64,000 nt of DNA from Pseudomonas mendocina (GTDB lineage Bacteria; Pseudomonadota; Gammaproteobacteria; Pseudomonadales; Pseudomonadaceae). A program made the position numbers and the translations under genes. The stretch covers positions 744,001-808,000 of the forward strand of contig NZ_CP027657.1 in assembly GCF_003008615.1 (NCBI RefSeq), in the 5' to 3' direction. Below are positions 10,108-18,556 of this stretch, one piece after another. Every line of letters starts with the position of its first letter. Position 1 is the stretch's first letter. Under the pieces are notes generated by a model. That model made no database searches. It was given only the letters and a program-made list of their open reading frames with translations, and was not told the origin of the DNA.

Positions 10108-11400
10108 ATGTATCCGCAGATTGAACAGGTGGTCAGCGACAGGCTGCCGGAAAGCACCGAGGTGGCCATCATCGGCGGCGGCATTATCGGCGTCAGCACG
10201 GCCTATTGTCTGGCCCGCCGAGGTATCGCCGTCACCCTGCTGGAGAAGGGCCTGATCGGCGCCGAGCAGTCCTCGCGCAACTGGGGCTGGTGCCGCAGCA
10301 TGGGCCGCGACCTGACGGAGATTCCCCTGGCCATGGCCAGCCTGCGCCTGTGGGACACCTGGCAAACGCAGCTCGGCGAAGACCTGGGCTTTCGCCGCAG
10401 CGGCGTGCTCTATGCCTGCGAAACCCCGCGCCAGTTGCAGCAGCAGGCGGACTGGCTGCAGGCGGCCAGCGCCCATGGCGTGCAGGCACGCCTGCTCGAA
10501 GGTGCCGATCTGCTGCGGGTGATGCCGGAAGGAGCCGCCGCCGGATGGAGCGGCGCGCTGCATACGCCGAGTGATGGCCGCGCCGAACCGCACCGCGCCA
10601 GTGCAGTGATCGCCCGCGCCGCTCAACGCCTGGGCGCGCGCATCGTCACGGGTTGCGCGGTGCGGGGTTTGGACATTCAGGCTGGTCGAGTTCGTGGGCT
10701 GTATAGCGAACAAGGCAAACTGCATTGCAGCAGGGTGGTGCTGGCGGGTGGCGCCTGGTCGACGCTGTTCTGCGCCAATCTTGATCTGCGCCTGCCGCAA
10801 CTGAAGGTGGTGGCCTCGGTACTGCGCACCGCACCGATGGCCGGCGGCCCGGAACTGGCCGTGGGCGCCAGCCGCTATGCCTTTCGCAAGCGCGCCGACG
10901 GTGGCTATACGATTGCCCAGCGCAACGGCAACCTGGCGCCGATCACACCGGACAGCTTTCGCTACCTCGGCGATTTTCTCCCGGCACTGGGCAAGCAGTT
11001 TCGTGAAGTACGCCTGCGCCTGGACGGTCGTTTTTTCGAGGAGCTATGCCAGCCACGCCGTTGGGACATGGACAGCGCAAGCCCCTTCGAACGCTGCCGG
11101 GTACTCGACCCGCAGCCCTCCCCGGCCATCCTGAGCGAGGCGCGCGACGCTCTGGCCGCCGCCTTCCCCTTCTTCCGTCAGATGCGCGTGGAGCAAAGCT
11201 GGGCCGGAGTGATGGACGTCACCCCGGATGCCATCCCGGTGATCGGCCCGGTCGAGAAGCTGCCAGGGCTGTTTCTCTCCACCGGCTATTCCGGCCATGG
11301 CTTCGGCATCGCTCCCGGCGCCGGCCATTTGCTGGCCGACCTGATCGATGGCAGCACGCCGCTGGTCGATCCCCAACCCTTCGCCTACGACAGGCTCTGA
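10108..11400 (+). CDS. FAD-dependent oxidoreductase, DAO family (amine or D-amino-acid oxidase type)
   Basis: The protein has 430 residues and begins with a Rossmann dinucleotide motif, VAIIGGGIIGVSTAYCLARRG (IIGGGIIG near residue 22), with the acidic end LLEKG. The motif SSRNWGW about 30 residues later fits the FAD-binding region of the DAO superfamily. Its C-terminal part, GVMDVTPDAIPVIGP and LSTGYSGHGFGIAPGAG, is the typical FAD/substrate-proximal end of these oxidases. Such enzymes oxidise amines or amino acids to imines or aldehydes, passing electrons to oxygen or the respiratory chain. It is divergent from an IclR gene and convergent with the aldehyde dehydrogenase at 11453, which could take its product. 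The substrate is unknown. A GGAG ribosome site precedes the ATG. Confidence 0.85.
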   Translation: MYPQIEQVVSDRLPESTEVAIIGGGIIGVSTAYCLARRGIAVTLLEKGLIGAEQSSRNWGWCRSMGRDLTEIPLAMASLRLWDTWQTQLGEDLGFRRSGVLYACETPRQLQQQADWLQAASAHGVQARLLEGADLLRVMPEGAAAGWSGALHTPSDGRAEPHRASAVIARAAQRLGARIVTGCAVRGLDIQAGRVRGLYSEQGKLHCSRVVLAGGAWSTLFCANLDLRLPQLKVVASVLRTAPMAGGPELAVGASRYAFRKRADGGYTIAQRNGNLAPITPDSFRYLGDFLPALGKQFREVRLRLDGRFFEELCQPRRWDMDSASPFERCRVLDPQPSPAILSEARDALAAAFPFFRQMRVEQSWAGVMDVTPDAIPVIGPVEKLPGLFLSTGYSGHGFGIAPGAGHLLADLIDGSTPLVDPQPFAYDRL

Positions 11401-11452
11401 GCAACCTCATGCACAACGGCGTGCAATCGATTGCTGCAGAGCCAGTGCCCAC

Positions 11453-12934
11453 TTACTTGATGTACCAGCCCCAGGGCTGATCACTGTCGTAGCGGGTGAC
11501 CTGCTTGACCTCGCGGTAGCTGTCGAACCCCCACTGGCCCAGCTCGCGGCCGATGCCGCTCTGCTTGTAGCCGCCCCAGGGCGCTTCGGTGAAGGTCGGC
11601 TGCGAGCAGTTGATCCATACGATGCCGGCACGCAGGCCCTTGGCCACTCGCTCGGCACGCGGCAGGTCACGCGACATCACTGCGGCGGCCAGGCCGAACG
11701 GCGAGTCGTTGGCCAGGCGCAGGGCCTCGGCCTCGTCGTCGAAGGCACGCAGGCACACCACCGGGCCGAAGATCTCCTCGCGCCAGATATCGCTGTCGGT
11801 CGGTACGTCGGCGAAGATCGCCGGCGTCAGGTAGTAGCCCTTGTCCAACCCTGCCGGTCGTTCGCCGCCGTGCAGCAGGCGCGCCCCGCTGTTGCGGCCG
11901 GAGTCGATGGCAGCCAACACCTTGTCGTATTGCCCAGCGCTGACCAGCGGACCGAGCAGCACGCCCTCCTCCAGGCCATTGCCGATGCGGATTTTCTGCG
12001 TCTCTGCGACCAGCCTTTCCAGCAGTGCCGGGTACAGCTCGCGCTGCACCAGCACTCGTGAGGTGGCCGAGCAGACCTGGCCCTGGTTCCAGAAGATACC
12101 GAACATGATCCACTCCACCGCGGCCGCGACATCGCTGTCGGCGAACACGATGAAGGGCGATTTGCCGCCCAGCTCCAGGCTCAGATTCTTGATCTCGCGC
12201 GAGGCAGCCTGCATCACCCGGCGCCCGGTCGGTACGCTGCCGGTGAAGGCCAGTTTGTCCACCAGCGGATGCTCGGTCAGTGGTGCACCGGCATCCGGCC
12301 CGAGTCCAGTGACCAGATTGAACACCCCGGCCGGCACACCGGCTTCGTGGACGATGGCGGCCAGTTCCAGCGCCGTCAGCGACGTCAGCTCGGAGGGTTT
12401 GAGCACGATGCTGCAACCGGCGGCCAGCGCCGGAGCGATCTTCCAGGCCGCCATCAGCAGCGGGAAGTTCCACGGAATGATCGCCCCCACCACGCCCACC
12501 GGCTCGCGCTCCACCCAGGAGCTGAAGCGCTCGTCGGCCAGAGCGATGTCCTGCCGTGGTTGCGCATCGGCGGTTTCGGCGAGATCGGCGTAGAACTCGA
12601 AGCAGCCGGCGGCATCGCCCAGATCCCACTCGGCCTCGGGCAACGGCTTGCCGTTGTCACGCACTTCCAGCTCGGCCAGTTGCGGCAGCCGGCGACGGAT
12701 ACCGGCGGCAATGGCGCGCAATACCTTGCCGCGCTCGGCACCGGACATGCGCGGCCAGGGGCCTTCGTCGAAGGCGCGGCGCGCGGCGCGAACCGCCAGG
12801 TCGACATCCTCGGCAGTCGCTGCCGGCACCTGGGCCAGCAGCGTCTCGTCGCTCGGGTCAATGCTGGCGAAGCTGCCGCCCTTGACCGGCAGCGTCCACT
12901 GTCCGTCGATGTACAGATGCTGATAGCTATCCAT
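11453..12934 (-). CDS. NAD(P)+-dependent aldehyde dehydrogenase (BetB/PuuC-like)
   Basis: The 493-residue protein is a full-length aldehyde dehydrogenase. Key residues are visible: N156 in PWNFP, the general base E254 in LELGGKSP, and the nucleophile C288 in NQGQVCSATSR, with EIFGPVVCL in the C-terminal half. The family oxidises aldehydes to acids through a thiohemiacetal. This subgroup resembles betaine-aldehyde and aminoaldehyde dehydrogenases. It is the last gene of the minus-strand operon, 12 bases after the uridylyltransferase-like gene. In context it would oxidise an aldehyde made by one of the flanking FAD oxidases. The precise substrate cannot be assigned from sequence alone. Confidence 0.9.
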   Translation of the reverse strand: MDSYQHLYIDGQWTLPVKGGSFASIDPSDETLLAQVPAATAEDVDLAVRAARRAFDEGPWPRMSGAERGKVLRAIAAGIRRRLPQLAELEVRDNGKPLPEAEWDLGDAAGCFEFYADLAETADAQPRQDIALADERFSSWVEREPVGVVGAIIPWNFPLLMAAWKIAPALAAGCSIVLKPSELTSLTALELAAIVHEAGVPAGVFNLVTGLGPDAGAPLTEHPLVDKLAFTGSVPTGRRVMQAASREIKNLSLELGGKSPFIVFADSDVAAAVEWIMFGIFWNQGQVCSATSRVLVQRELYPALLERLVAETQKIRIGNGLEEGVLLGPLVSAGQYDKVLAAIDSGRNSGARLLHGGERPAGLDKGYYLTPAIFADVPTDSDIWREEIFGPVVCLRAFDDEAEALRLANDSPFGLAAAVMSRDLPRAERVAKGLRAGIVWINCSQPTFTEAPWGGYKQSGIGRELGQWGFDSYREVKQVTRYDSDQPWGWYIK

Positions 12935-12946
12935 CGGCTATTCCTC

Positions 12947-13897
12947 TCAGGCCCGTTCGGCCGCTTCGATTCGTATGTTTTCCAGACGGCTGAAGGCCGC
13001 CACGCGAGCGCCCTGGCCAACCCGTACGCCCGGCCCGAAGACCACGCACGGCTCCACCTTCACATCGGCCGCCAGTTCGGTATCGGCACTGAAGAATACG
13101 GTATCGGCGGCGGCCAGCGTCACGCCCTCACGCATCGCACTGCTGCGGCGACGGCGCTGGAACACCTGTTCGGCGGCATGCAGTTGCTCGCGGTCGTTGA
13201 CCCCCATGATTTCCTCTTCCTCGACTTCCACCGCCACCACGGCGAGGCCAGCGGCGTTGGCCAATTCCACCGCATCGGTCAGATAGAACTCGCCCTGCGC
13301 ATTGGCGTTGCCGATGCGCTCCAGCAGCGCCAGGCAGTGTTCGGCCCGAAAGCCCATCACGCCGCCATTGCACAGGTTGATGGCCAGCTCAGCCGGGCTG
13401 GCGTCCTTGGCCTCGCGAATGGCACGCAGGCGCCCCTCCTCCACCAGCAAGCGACCGTAAGGGCCGGGCTGCGCGGTGGTGAAGCCGGCCACTGCCACTG
13501 CGGCGCCGTCGATCAGGGTCTGGCGCAGGCGTTCCAGTGTCCGCGTGCCGATCAGCGGCGAGTCGCCGAACAGCACCAGCACACAACCCTCGGCGTGTGC
13601 TGCCAGCGCTGACCGAGCGGCCAGCACCGCATGGGCGGTACCCAATCGTTCACGCTGCACGAAATGCTGCGCGTGCGGCGCCTCACGTTCGACGTAGTCG
13701 GTCACCTCCGGGCTGTCCGGCCCCAGTACCACGGCCAGGTGCTCGACCCCGGCTTCCAGCGCGGTGGCCAGAACGTGGCCAAGCAGCGGGCGGTTACCGA
13801 CTTCGTGCATCACCTTGGGCAGCCTGGAGCGCATGCGCGTGCCCTGGCCAGCGGCCAGGATCAGCGCCAGGGTGGGGAACTGCGCTTGATCGCTCAT
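12947..13897 (-). CDS. GlmU-like sugar-1-phosphate uridylyltransferase lacking the acetyltransferase domain
   Basis: The 316-residue product shows the GlmU pyrophosphorylase fold. LILAAGQGTRM and the catalytic-site LPK (K28) lie near the N terminus, followed by QRERLGTAHA, FGDSPLI (GD at 111-112), NAQGEFYLTDAVEL and GVNDREQL. After that come only a few left-handed beta-helix turns, ending just after FSRLENIRI; bifunctional GlmU continues for another 140 residues or so. The protein should therefore join UTP to a sugar 1-phosphate but cannot acetylate glucosamine 1-phosphate. The LCNGG element and the VFGPGV segment look more like alphaproteobacterial GlmU than the Pseudomonas housekeeping enzyme. 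ATG at 13897 or 13900 follows a GGAGGG site beside the upstream stop codon, suggesting translational coupling. The kinase two genes upstream would supply its substrate. Confidence 0.82.
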   Translation of the reverse strand: MSDQAQFPTLALILAAGQGTRMRSRLPKVMHEVGNRPLLGHVLATALEAGVEHLAVVLGPDSPEVTDYVEREAPHAQHFVQRERLGTAHAVLAARSALAAHAEGCVLVLFGDSPLIGTRTLERLRQTLIDGAAVAVAGFTTAQPGPYGRLLVEEGRLRAIREAKDASPAELAINLCNGGVMGFRAEHCLALLERIGNANAQGEFYLTDAVELANAAGLAVVAVEVEEEEIMGVNDREQLHAAEQVFQRRRRSSAMREGVTLAAADTVFFSADTELAADVKVEPCVVFGPGVRVGQGARVAAFSRLENIRIEAAERA

Positions 13898-13907
13898 CAT
13901 TCCCTCC

Positions 13908-15410
13908 TCAGGCACGGTAGAACGCGTCGTCGGCGTACGGATACCACCAGGACTGGATCTGCGGCTGGTGGTCGATGATCACCATCTTCGAGCGCCGGAA
14001 AGCATCCAGCCCCTGACGGCCCAGCTCGCGGCCCATGCCGGACATCTTCCAGCCACCGAACGGCAGCGCGTCGTTGTCGATCAGCGGGTTGTTCACCCAG
14101 ACCATGCCGGCTTCCAGACGATCCGCCGCTTCCATGGCCTCGGCCAGGTCGGTGGAGAACAGCGAGGCGCCGAGGCCGAAGGGCGAGTCGTTGGCCAGGC
14201 GCACGGCTTCGTCGAAGTCGGCCACCTTGCAGATTGCCGCCACCGGGCCGAAGCACTCCTCGTGGAAGATCGCCATCTCGGCGGTCACCCCGGCGAGGAT
14301 GGTGGGCTCGTAGAACCAGCCGACCTGGTGCTGCGGCGGGATACGCCCCCCACAGACCACCTCGGCGCCCTTGGCCACCGCGTCGTCGACCAGGCGCATG
14401 ACCTTGTCGCGCGCCGCCTGGCTGACCAGCGGTCCGATCTCGCTGTGTTCCAGGCCATGGCCGATGCGCAGCTGGCGGGTGCGTTCGGCGAAGCGGGCGA
14501 CGAACTCGTCGTGAATCTCGTCGACCACGAAGAAGCGCTCGGCCGAGGTGCAGATCTGCCCAGTGAGGTGGAAGGCAGCGGTCACCGCACCAGCGGCGGC
14601 TACGTCCAGCGGTGCGTGCTTGCTGATGATCATCGGGTCGCTACCGCCAGCCTCGATCACCGCCGGTTTCATCCGCTCGGCACAGGCCATCGCCACCGCC
14701 TTGCCGGCGGCAACGCTGCCGGTGAACGCCACCGCGTGGGTGCGCTCGGACTGCACCAGCAGTTGCGCGGTCTGCGCATCACCCGGCAGGCAGGAAATCA
14801 GCCCGGCAGGCAGTTCGCGGAAATGCTCCATGAACTTCAGCGTGCACAGGCTGGTGCTCTCGGCCGGTTTGACGATGCAGGCGTTGCCGGCGGCCAGGGA
14901 GGCGGCCAGCGTCCAGCACATCAGCAGGATCGGGAAGTTGAACGGCATGATGTGCACGCTGACGCCGTAAGGCTCGTAGCGCACATGCTGGAACGAGCCG
15001 AGCTGGGTGGTACCGGCCACCTTGCCGGCCTCGTCACGAGCCATCTCCGCGTAGTAACGGAAGATCGGCGCGCAGTTGGCCAGCTCGCCCATGGCCTCGG
15101 GGAAGGGTTTGCCCATTTCCAGGGTCATCAGGCGGGCCACTTCGCGGTTGCACGCCTCGTTCTGTTCGATGGCGTTGGCCAGGCGGTGCAGCACTGCCGC
15201 ACGGCTTTTCGCGTCGACCTTGCGCCATTGCAGGTAGGCGGCGCTGGCGGCGTCCAGCGCGGCGTCGACATCTTCGCGCTCGCACAAGCCGATGCTGCCG
15301 ACCTGCTGCAGGCTGGCCGGGTCGATGATGCCGCGCAGACGGCGGGTCGCCGGGCTCTGGTAGTCCGGGTTGATGAAGCGCAGCGGGGTGTCGCAGTTGA
15401 AGGTGGTCAT
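13908..15410 (-). CDS. aldehyde dehydrogenase family protein
   Basis: This 500-residue aldehyde dehydrogenase starts MTTFNCDTPLRF, with an AGGAA site before the ATG. N158 (MPFNFP), E253 (VIEAGGSDP) and the catalytic C287 (GQICTSAER) are present. The EAGGSDPMI and TGQICTSAERFF wording is typical of the succinate-semialdehyde dehydrogenase-like branch rather than the BetB-like branch seen at 11453, so the two dehydrogenases of this operon are not recent duplicates. It lies between the kinase gene and the uridylyltransferase-like gene, with gaps under 20 bases on both sides. It probably oxidises an intermediate of the same pathway. The substrate is not known. Confidence 0.9.
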   Translation of the reverse strand: MTTFNCDTPLRFINPDYQSPATRRLRGIIDPASLQQVGSIGLCEREDVDAALDAASAAYLQWRKVDAKSRAAVLHRLANAIEQNEACNREVARLMTLEMGKPFPEAMGELANCAPIFRYYAEMARDEAGKVAGTTQLGSFQHVRYEPYGVSVHIMPFNFPILLMCWTLAASLAAGNACIVKPAESTSLCTLKFMEHFRELPAGLISCLPGDAQTAQLLVQSERTHAVAFTGSVAAGKAVAMACAERMKPAVIEAGGSDPMIISKHAPLDVAAAGAVTAAFHLTGQICTSAERFFVVDEIHDEFVARFAERTRQLRIGHGLEHSEIGPLVSQAARDKVMRLVDDAVAKGAEVVCGGRIPPQHQVGWFYEPTILAGVTAEMAIFHEECFGPVAAICKVADFDEAVRLANDSPFGLGASLFSTDLAEAMEAADRLEAGMVWVNNPLIDNDALPFGGWKMSGMGRELGRQGLDAFRRSKMVIIDHQPQIQSWWYPYADDAFYRA

Positions 15411-15426
15411 GGCAGTTCCTGCAAAG

Positions 15427-16470
15427 TCAGAGAGATTGGCCACGCAGGCCGTCGAGCACGGCGACCGGAAGGTCGTCGCGCCAGCCTTCGAGGTGGCAAT
15501 CGAGGAAATCGCGCAGCGGGTGCAGTGCAGGCCGTTCCAGTGCCTCACGGAATAGGCGCAGCACCCGTGGCAGGTGAGCGAGGTAGCCGAGTTTGCCGTC
15601 GCGCTGGCCCAGGCGCACGAAGATGCCGAGCACCTTGGCGTGGCGCTGCGCGGCGAGCACGGCGTAATCGGCCATGAACGCCGCCTGGTCGAGCTCCGGG
15701 CGCTGCGCCAGGTAGCGCTGCAGCAGTTGCGCCTGCAGTTCGCGTGGCACATCGCGCCGGGCGTCTTCGAGCAGCGACATCAGGTCGTAGGCACAGGCAC
15801 CATGCAAGGCATCCTGGAAATCCAGCAGGCCGCAGGCAGCCACGCCGCTGCGCCCGTCCAAAAGCATCAGGTTATCGACGTGAAAATCGCGCAGCACCAG
15901 TGCCTCACGGCGTTGCGCAGCGTCGTCACAGAGGCCGTCGAACAGCCCCATGTAGGCGGCACGTAGCGATGAGGACGGCGCCGCCCCGAGCAGCAGCGGT
16001 GCATACCAGTCGATGAACAGGGCGAATTCGTCGGCCAGGCGTTTGTCGTCGTAGGCCGGCAACACCGCGCCCTGCTCGGCCGGCGCCGCGTGCAGCTGCG
16101 CCAGGCAATCCACCGCCAGCTCATACAGCGGCGCCTCGGCATGGCCGGCAGCGAGCAGACGGGTGTAGGTGCTGTGGCCAAAATCTTCGATCAGGGCCAG
16201 CCCTGCCGCCTCGTCGGCCGCCAGCACGCGCGGCGCCGACAGGCCCAGTTCGCGCAGCAACTCGGCAACCCGCAGGTAAGGCCGCAGCGGCTCGGACTGC
16301 GGCGGCGAATCCATCAGCAGCAGGTCGGCACCCGCCAGGCGGAAGTAGCGGCGCGCCGAAGCGTCCGCCGGCAACGCCTGCAGTTGCACCCCGGCATGCC
16401 AGTGGTCGGCGACGAAGGCCTCGCGCATCTGCGCGCGGGCATCCGTTTGAGAGGTCAGGACTGGATTCAT
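15427..16470 (-). CDS. AmgK-like anomeric sugar kinase (aminoglycoside phosphotransferase fold)
   Basis: The 347-residue protein belongs to the APH/choline kinase fold and looks most like AmgK, which phosphorylates N-acetylmuramate or N-acetylglucosamine at C1. Visible AmgK-type blocks are LPADASARRYFR (33-44), LLMDSPP (51-57), ALIEDFG (92-98), the catalytic loop LRDFHVDN (193-200, D195), metal-binding LLDFQDA (215-221) and SLLEDARRDV. C-terminal AAQRHAKVLGIFVRL is also AmgK-like. Classical AmgK works with MurU in peptidoglycan recycling elsewhere in pseudomonad genomes; this copy is instead in a catabolic-type operon next to a GlmU-like nucleotidyltransferase. The inference is that the pair makes a UDP-sugar for the nearby glycosyltransferases. 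A choline- or aminoglycoside-type kinase is a less likely alternative. Confidence 0.8.
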   Translation of the reverse strand: MNPVLTSQTDARAQMREAFVADHWHAGVQLQALPADASARRYFRLAGADLLLMDSPPQSEPLRPYLRVAELLRELGLSAPRVLAADEAAGLALIEDFGHSTYTRLLAAGHAEAPLYELAVDCLAQLHAAPAEQGAVLPAYDDKRLADEFALFIDWYAPLLLGAAPSSSLRAAYMGLFDGLCDDAAQRREALVLRDFHVDNLMLLDGRSGVAACGLLDFQDALHGACAYDLMSLLEDARRDVPRELQAQLLQRYLAQRPELDQAAFMADYAVLAAQRHAKVLGIFVRLGQRDGKLGYLAHLPRVLRLFREALERPALHPLRDFLDCHLEGWRDDLPVAVLDGLRGQSL

Positions 16471-16474
16471 GTCA

Positions 16475-16819
16475 TCACCGGATCATGTAGACCTTTTTCA
16501 CCGTCTCATGGACGGTGCACACCCCTTTCCAATCCTTGGGGAAGAAGGCGGCGGTGTCCGGGGTGATCTCGATCACTTCGCCCGACTCGTGCACGTAGGT
16601 GCAACGGCCTTCGAGGAAGTGGCAGAACTCGTCGCTGGTCACATGGCAGAACCACTTGCCCGGCGTGCAGTGCCAGATGCCGCATTCGGACTCACCGTTC
16701 GGGCCCTTGTGCAGCACCACGCCGCTGACGTGCGACTCGCCTTCGAGCATGGTCGGGATGATGCCCCAGTCCTTCAGCTCGGTGACTTCCAGTGGGCGGC
16801 GGATGATGGGAGTTGTCAT
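16475..16819 (-). CDS. small cupin-domain protein (DUF861/EutQ-like)
   Basis: A 114-residue single-domain cupin starting MTTPIIRRPLEVTELKDWG. The beta-barrel core shows GIWHCTPGKWFCHVTSDEFCHFLEGRC interrupted by the usual cupin spacing, and the second motif FFPKDWKG. A GTG at 16858 would extend it by 13 residues, but the ATG at 16819 gives the family's usual start. Only 4 bases separate its end from the kinase start. The family includes ethanolamine-utilisation and ureidoglycine-type cupins; function here is unknown, perhaps substrate isomerisation, acetal opening or metabolite binding. It is one of three related cupins in the island (16883 and 26458 are the others). Confidence 0.82.
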   Translation of the reverse strand: MTTPIIRRPLEVTELKDWGIIPTMLEGESHVSGVVLHKGPNGESECGIWHCTPGKWFCHVTSDEFCHFLEGRCTYVHESGEVIEITPDTAAFFPKDWKGVCTVHETVKKVYMIR

Positions 16820-16882
16820 GGTCGTGTACTCACTTTGTTCAAACGAAGCCGCGCCCACATGGACGCGGCAGAATCAGCCGGT

Positions 16883-17248
16883 TCAGACCAGCATGTAGGT
16901 ATTGCGCAGGGTCTCGACGACCTCGCATTCGCCAGTCCAGCCAGCGGGGAACAGCACCAGGGTGTCGGCGCCAACCTCGATCACCTCGCCGTTGTCGCGG
17001 CGGTAGATGGCCACGCCCGACAGGAAGTGACACAGCTCGTCACGCGGAATGGACAACTTCCAAGTGCCAGGCGTGCACACCCAGAGGCCGACTTCCGGGC
17101 GATTGTCCGGGCCCTTGTGCAGCAGGCGGCCGCTGGAATGCGACTGCCCGGCGACGGCATCGGACTGGTAACCCCAGTCGACCAGATCGGCGTAGTCACG
17201 CGCGCCGACGATGCGTGGCGCGCTGGATTGCAGGATGGCTTCAGGCAT
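16883..17248 (-). CDS. small cupin-domain protein (DUF861/EutQ-like), overlapping the glycosyltransferase
   Basis: A 121-residue cupin with GLWVCTPGTWKL, DELCHFLSG and LFPAGWTGECEV, clearly related to its downstream neighbour at 16475 and to the cupin at 26458. ATG at 17248 overlaps the stop of the glycosyltransferase by 8 bases (ATGCCTGA), pointing to coupled translation. An ATG at 17263 is an alternative start that would lengthen the overlap. No catalytic function can be assigned. The close coupling to a glycosyltransferase suggests it works on the sugar donor or the glycosylated product. Confidence 0.82.
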   Translation of the reverse strand: MPEAILQSSAPRIVGARDYADLVDWGYQSDAVAGQSHSSGRLLHKGPDNRPEVGLWVCTPGTWKLSIPRDELCHFLSGVAIYRRDNGEVIEVGADTLVLFPAGWTGECEVVETLRNTYMLV

Positions 17249-18527
17249 TTTTGAGGATTCCATCGAGAATGTTGGCCGCGTCTTGCGGGCCCTTGCGCGA
17301 GGTCATGTACTCGCTGGTGCGCTTGAGGCGCGCGTTCATGTCGGCGTCGCCGACGCACAGCGCCAGTTTCTCGGCCAGCTCGGCGTGCTCCCAGTTGCTG
17401 CGGTGCATACGGAAGCCGTGGCCGCTTTCCTGGGCACGCATGGCGTTGTCATGGCCGTCCCAGACATAGGGCATGACGATGGCCGGCTTACCGAAGTACA
17501 GGCACTCGGTGAAGCTGTTGTTGCCACCGTGGTGGATGACTGCGTCGACTTGAGCAATTACCGACGGCTGCGGGTACCAGTTGGAGACGATCACGTTGTC
17601 CGGCAGGTCGCTGTACTCACTGACATGCTCGCCGACGTTGAACAGTGCGCGGTACGGCAGTTGGCCGATGCTGGCGATCAGGCGCTTGAGCAGGCCGACG
17701 TCGCCCGAACCGAGACTGCCGAAGCTGACATACAGCAGCGGCTTGTCGTTGTTCGCGCGGAACTCGGGGATCTCGTATGGCTTGTCCTGGCGCACGCAGC
17801 CCTGCAGGTAGTGGAAGGTGCGGCTCGGCAACGGGTAACGGCGCTCGAACTTGACCGGATCCGGGTACAGCAGCAGGTTCATCCACGGCGACTCTTCGAA
17901 GAAGGTGCCCAGCGGATAAGGGCGCTCGCCACACTCGTTGAGGAAGCGGTTGAAGTCGTCATGGATCGGTGTGATGACTTCCTCGAACTTGGCGCGGAAG
18001 CGCGCATGCCCAGCCTTGTCGTCGATGCTCATGCCCGATAGATACGGCGGGATATCCGGGTCTTCGACCTCGTTCTCCGAGCAGGAGATGATGCGCACCC
18101 ACGGCTTGCCGTACTGCTTGATGGCCGGGAAGAGGATGACGTTGTCGACGCAGATCAGATCCGGCTTGATGCGGTCGAGAATCGCCGGCAACTCCTTCTG
18201 CGCCCACTTGCTGGTTTCGACGATGGCCGACCAGCACTCCTTGACGTAGTTATCGAGCTGGTCGATCGGCTCCTTGCCGAAGTTGGGGATATGGCCATTG
18301 ATGAAGTCGGACCAGTAGCGCGCCATCTCGTCCGCCGGCATCGGCTCGGACATGTTCACGTAGTGCTCCTCGAAGCCGTAGGCCGAGTAGACCCCGGTCA
18401 TGCCCGGGTCGGTCAGAAACACGGCCTTGTGCCCCAGGGCCTCGCAGGCCTGGGCGATGCCCACGGAGTTGAGCGCCGGGCCGTAGGCGGCCTCGGGGAA
18501 GAAGGCGATGACTTTGCGTTCACTCAT
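17241..18527 (-). CDS. GT1-family (MGT/UGT-fold) glycosyltransferase, copy A, with altered active site
   Basis: The 428-residue protein has the two-Rossmann GT-B layout of UDP-glycosyltransferases. The N terminus, IAFFPEAAYGPALN, aligns without gaps with the GT1 motif that normally reads AAHGHVNP, but the catalytic His is Pro17 here. The C-terminal donor site is present as HHGGNNSF. The usual DQxxNA is DGHDNA, so the sugar-contacting Gln is Gly. A paralogue at 23734 shares EESPW.NLLL, ISC.E and YVSFGSLG blocks and the same two substitutions. Soluble, no signal peptide. It follows potA by 29 bases and overlaps the cupin gene. It probably transfers a sugar to a small imported acceptor, using a donor made by the kinase/uridylyltransferase pair; both are inference. 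Confidence 0.85.
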   Translation of the reverse strand: MSERKVIAFFPEAAYGPALNSVGIAQACEALGHKAVFLTDPGMTGVYSAYGFEEHYVNMSEPMPADEMARYWSDFINGHIPNFGKEPIDQLDNYVKECWSAIVETSKWAQKELPAILDRIKPDLICVDNVILFPAIKQYGKPWVRIISCSENEVEDPDIPPYLSGMSIDDKAGHARFRAKFEEVITPIHDDFNRFLNECGERPYPLGTFFEESPWMNLLLYPDPVKFERRYPLPSRTFHYLQGCVRQDKPYEIPEFRANNDKPLLYVSFGSLGSGDVGLLKRLIASIGQLPYRALFNVGEHVSEYSDLPDNVIVSNWYPQPSVIAQVDAVIHHGGNNSFTECLYFGKPAIVMPYVWDGHDNAMRAQESGHGFRMHRSNWEHAELAEKLALCVGDADMNARLKRTSEYMTSRKGPQDAANILDGILKNA

Positions 18528-18556
18528 TTCGGTACTCCCAACGTTGTTCTTGTGAT

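Noticed and set aside
12947..13897. Possible truncated pseudogene of full-length GlmU
   Set aside because: The stop, the 12-base gap to the next gene and the preserved active-site residues suggest a functional short protein. No remnant of an acetyltransferase domain follows.
13968..15677. A 569-codon plus-strand frame opposite an aldehyde dehydrogenase
   Set aside because: The minus-strand gene has all catalytic residues and a ribosome site; the opposite frame has neither domain nor start context.
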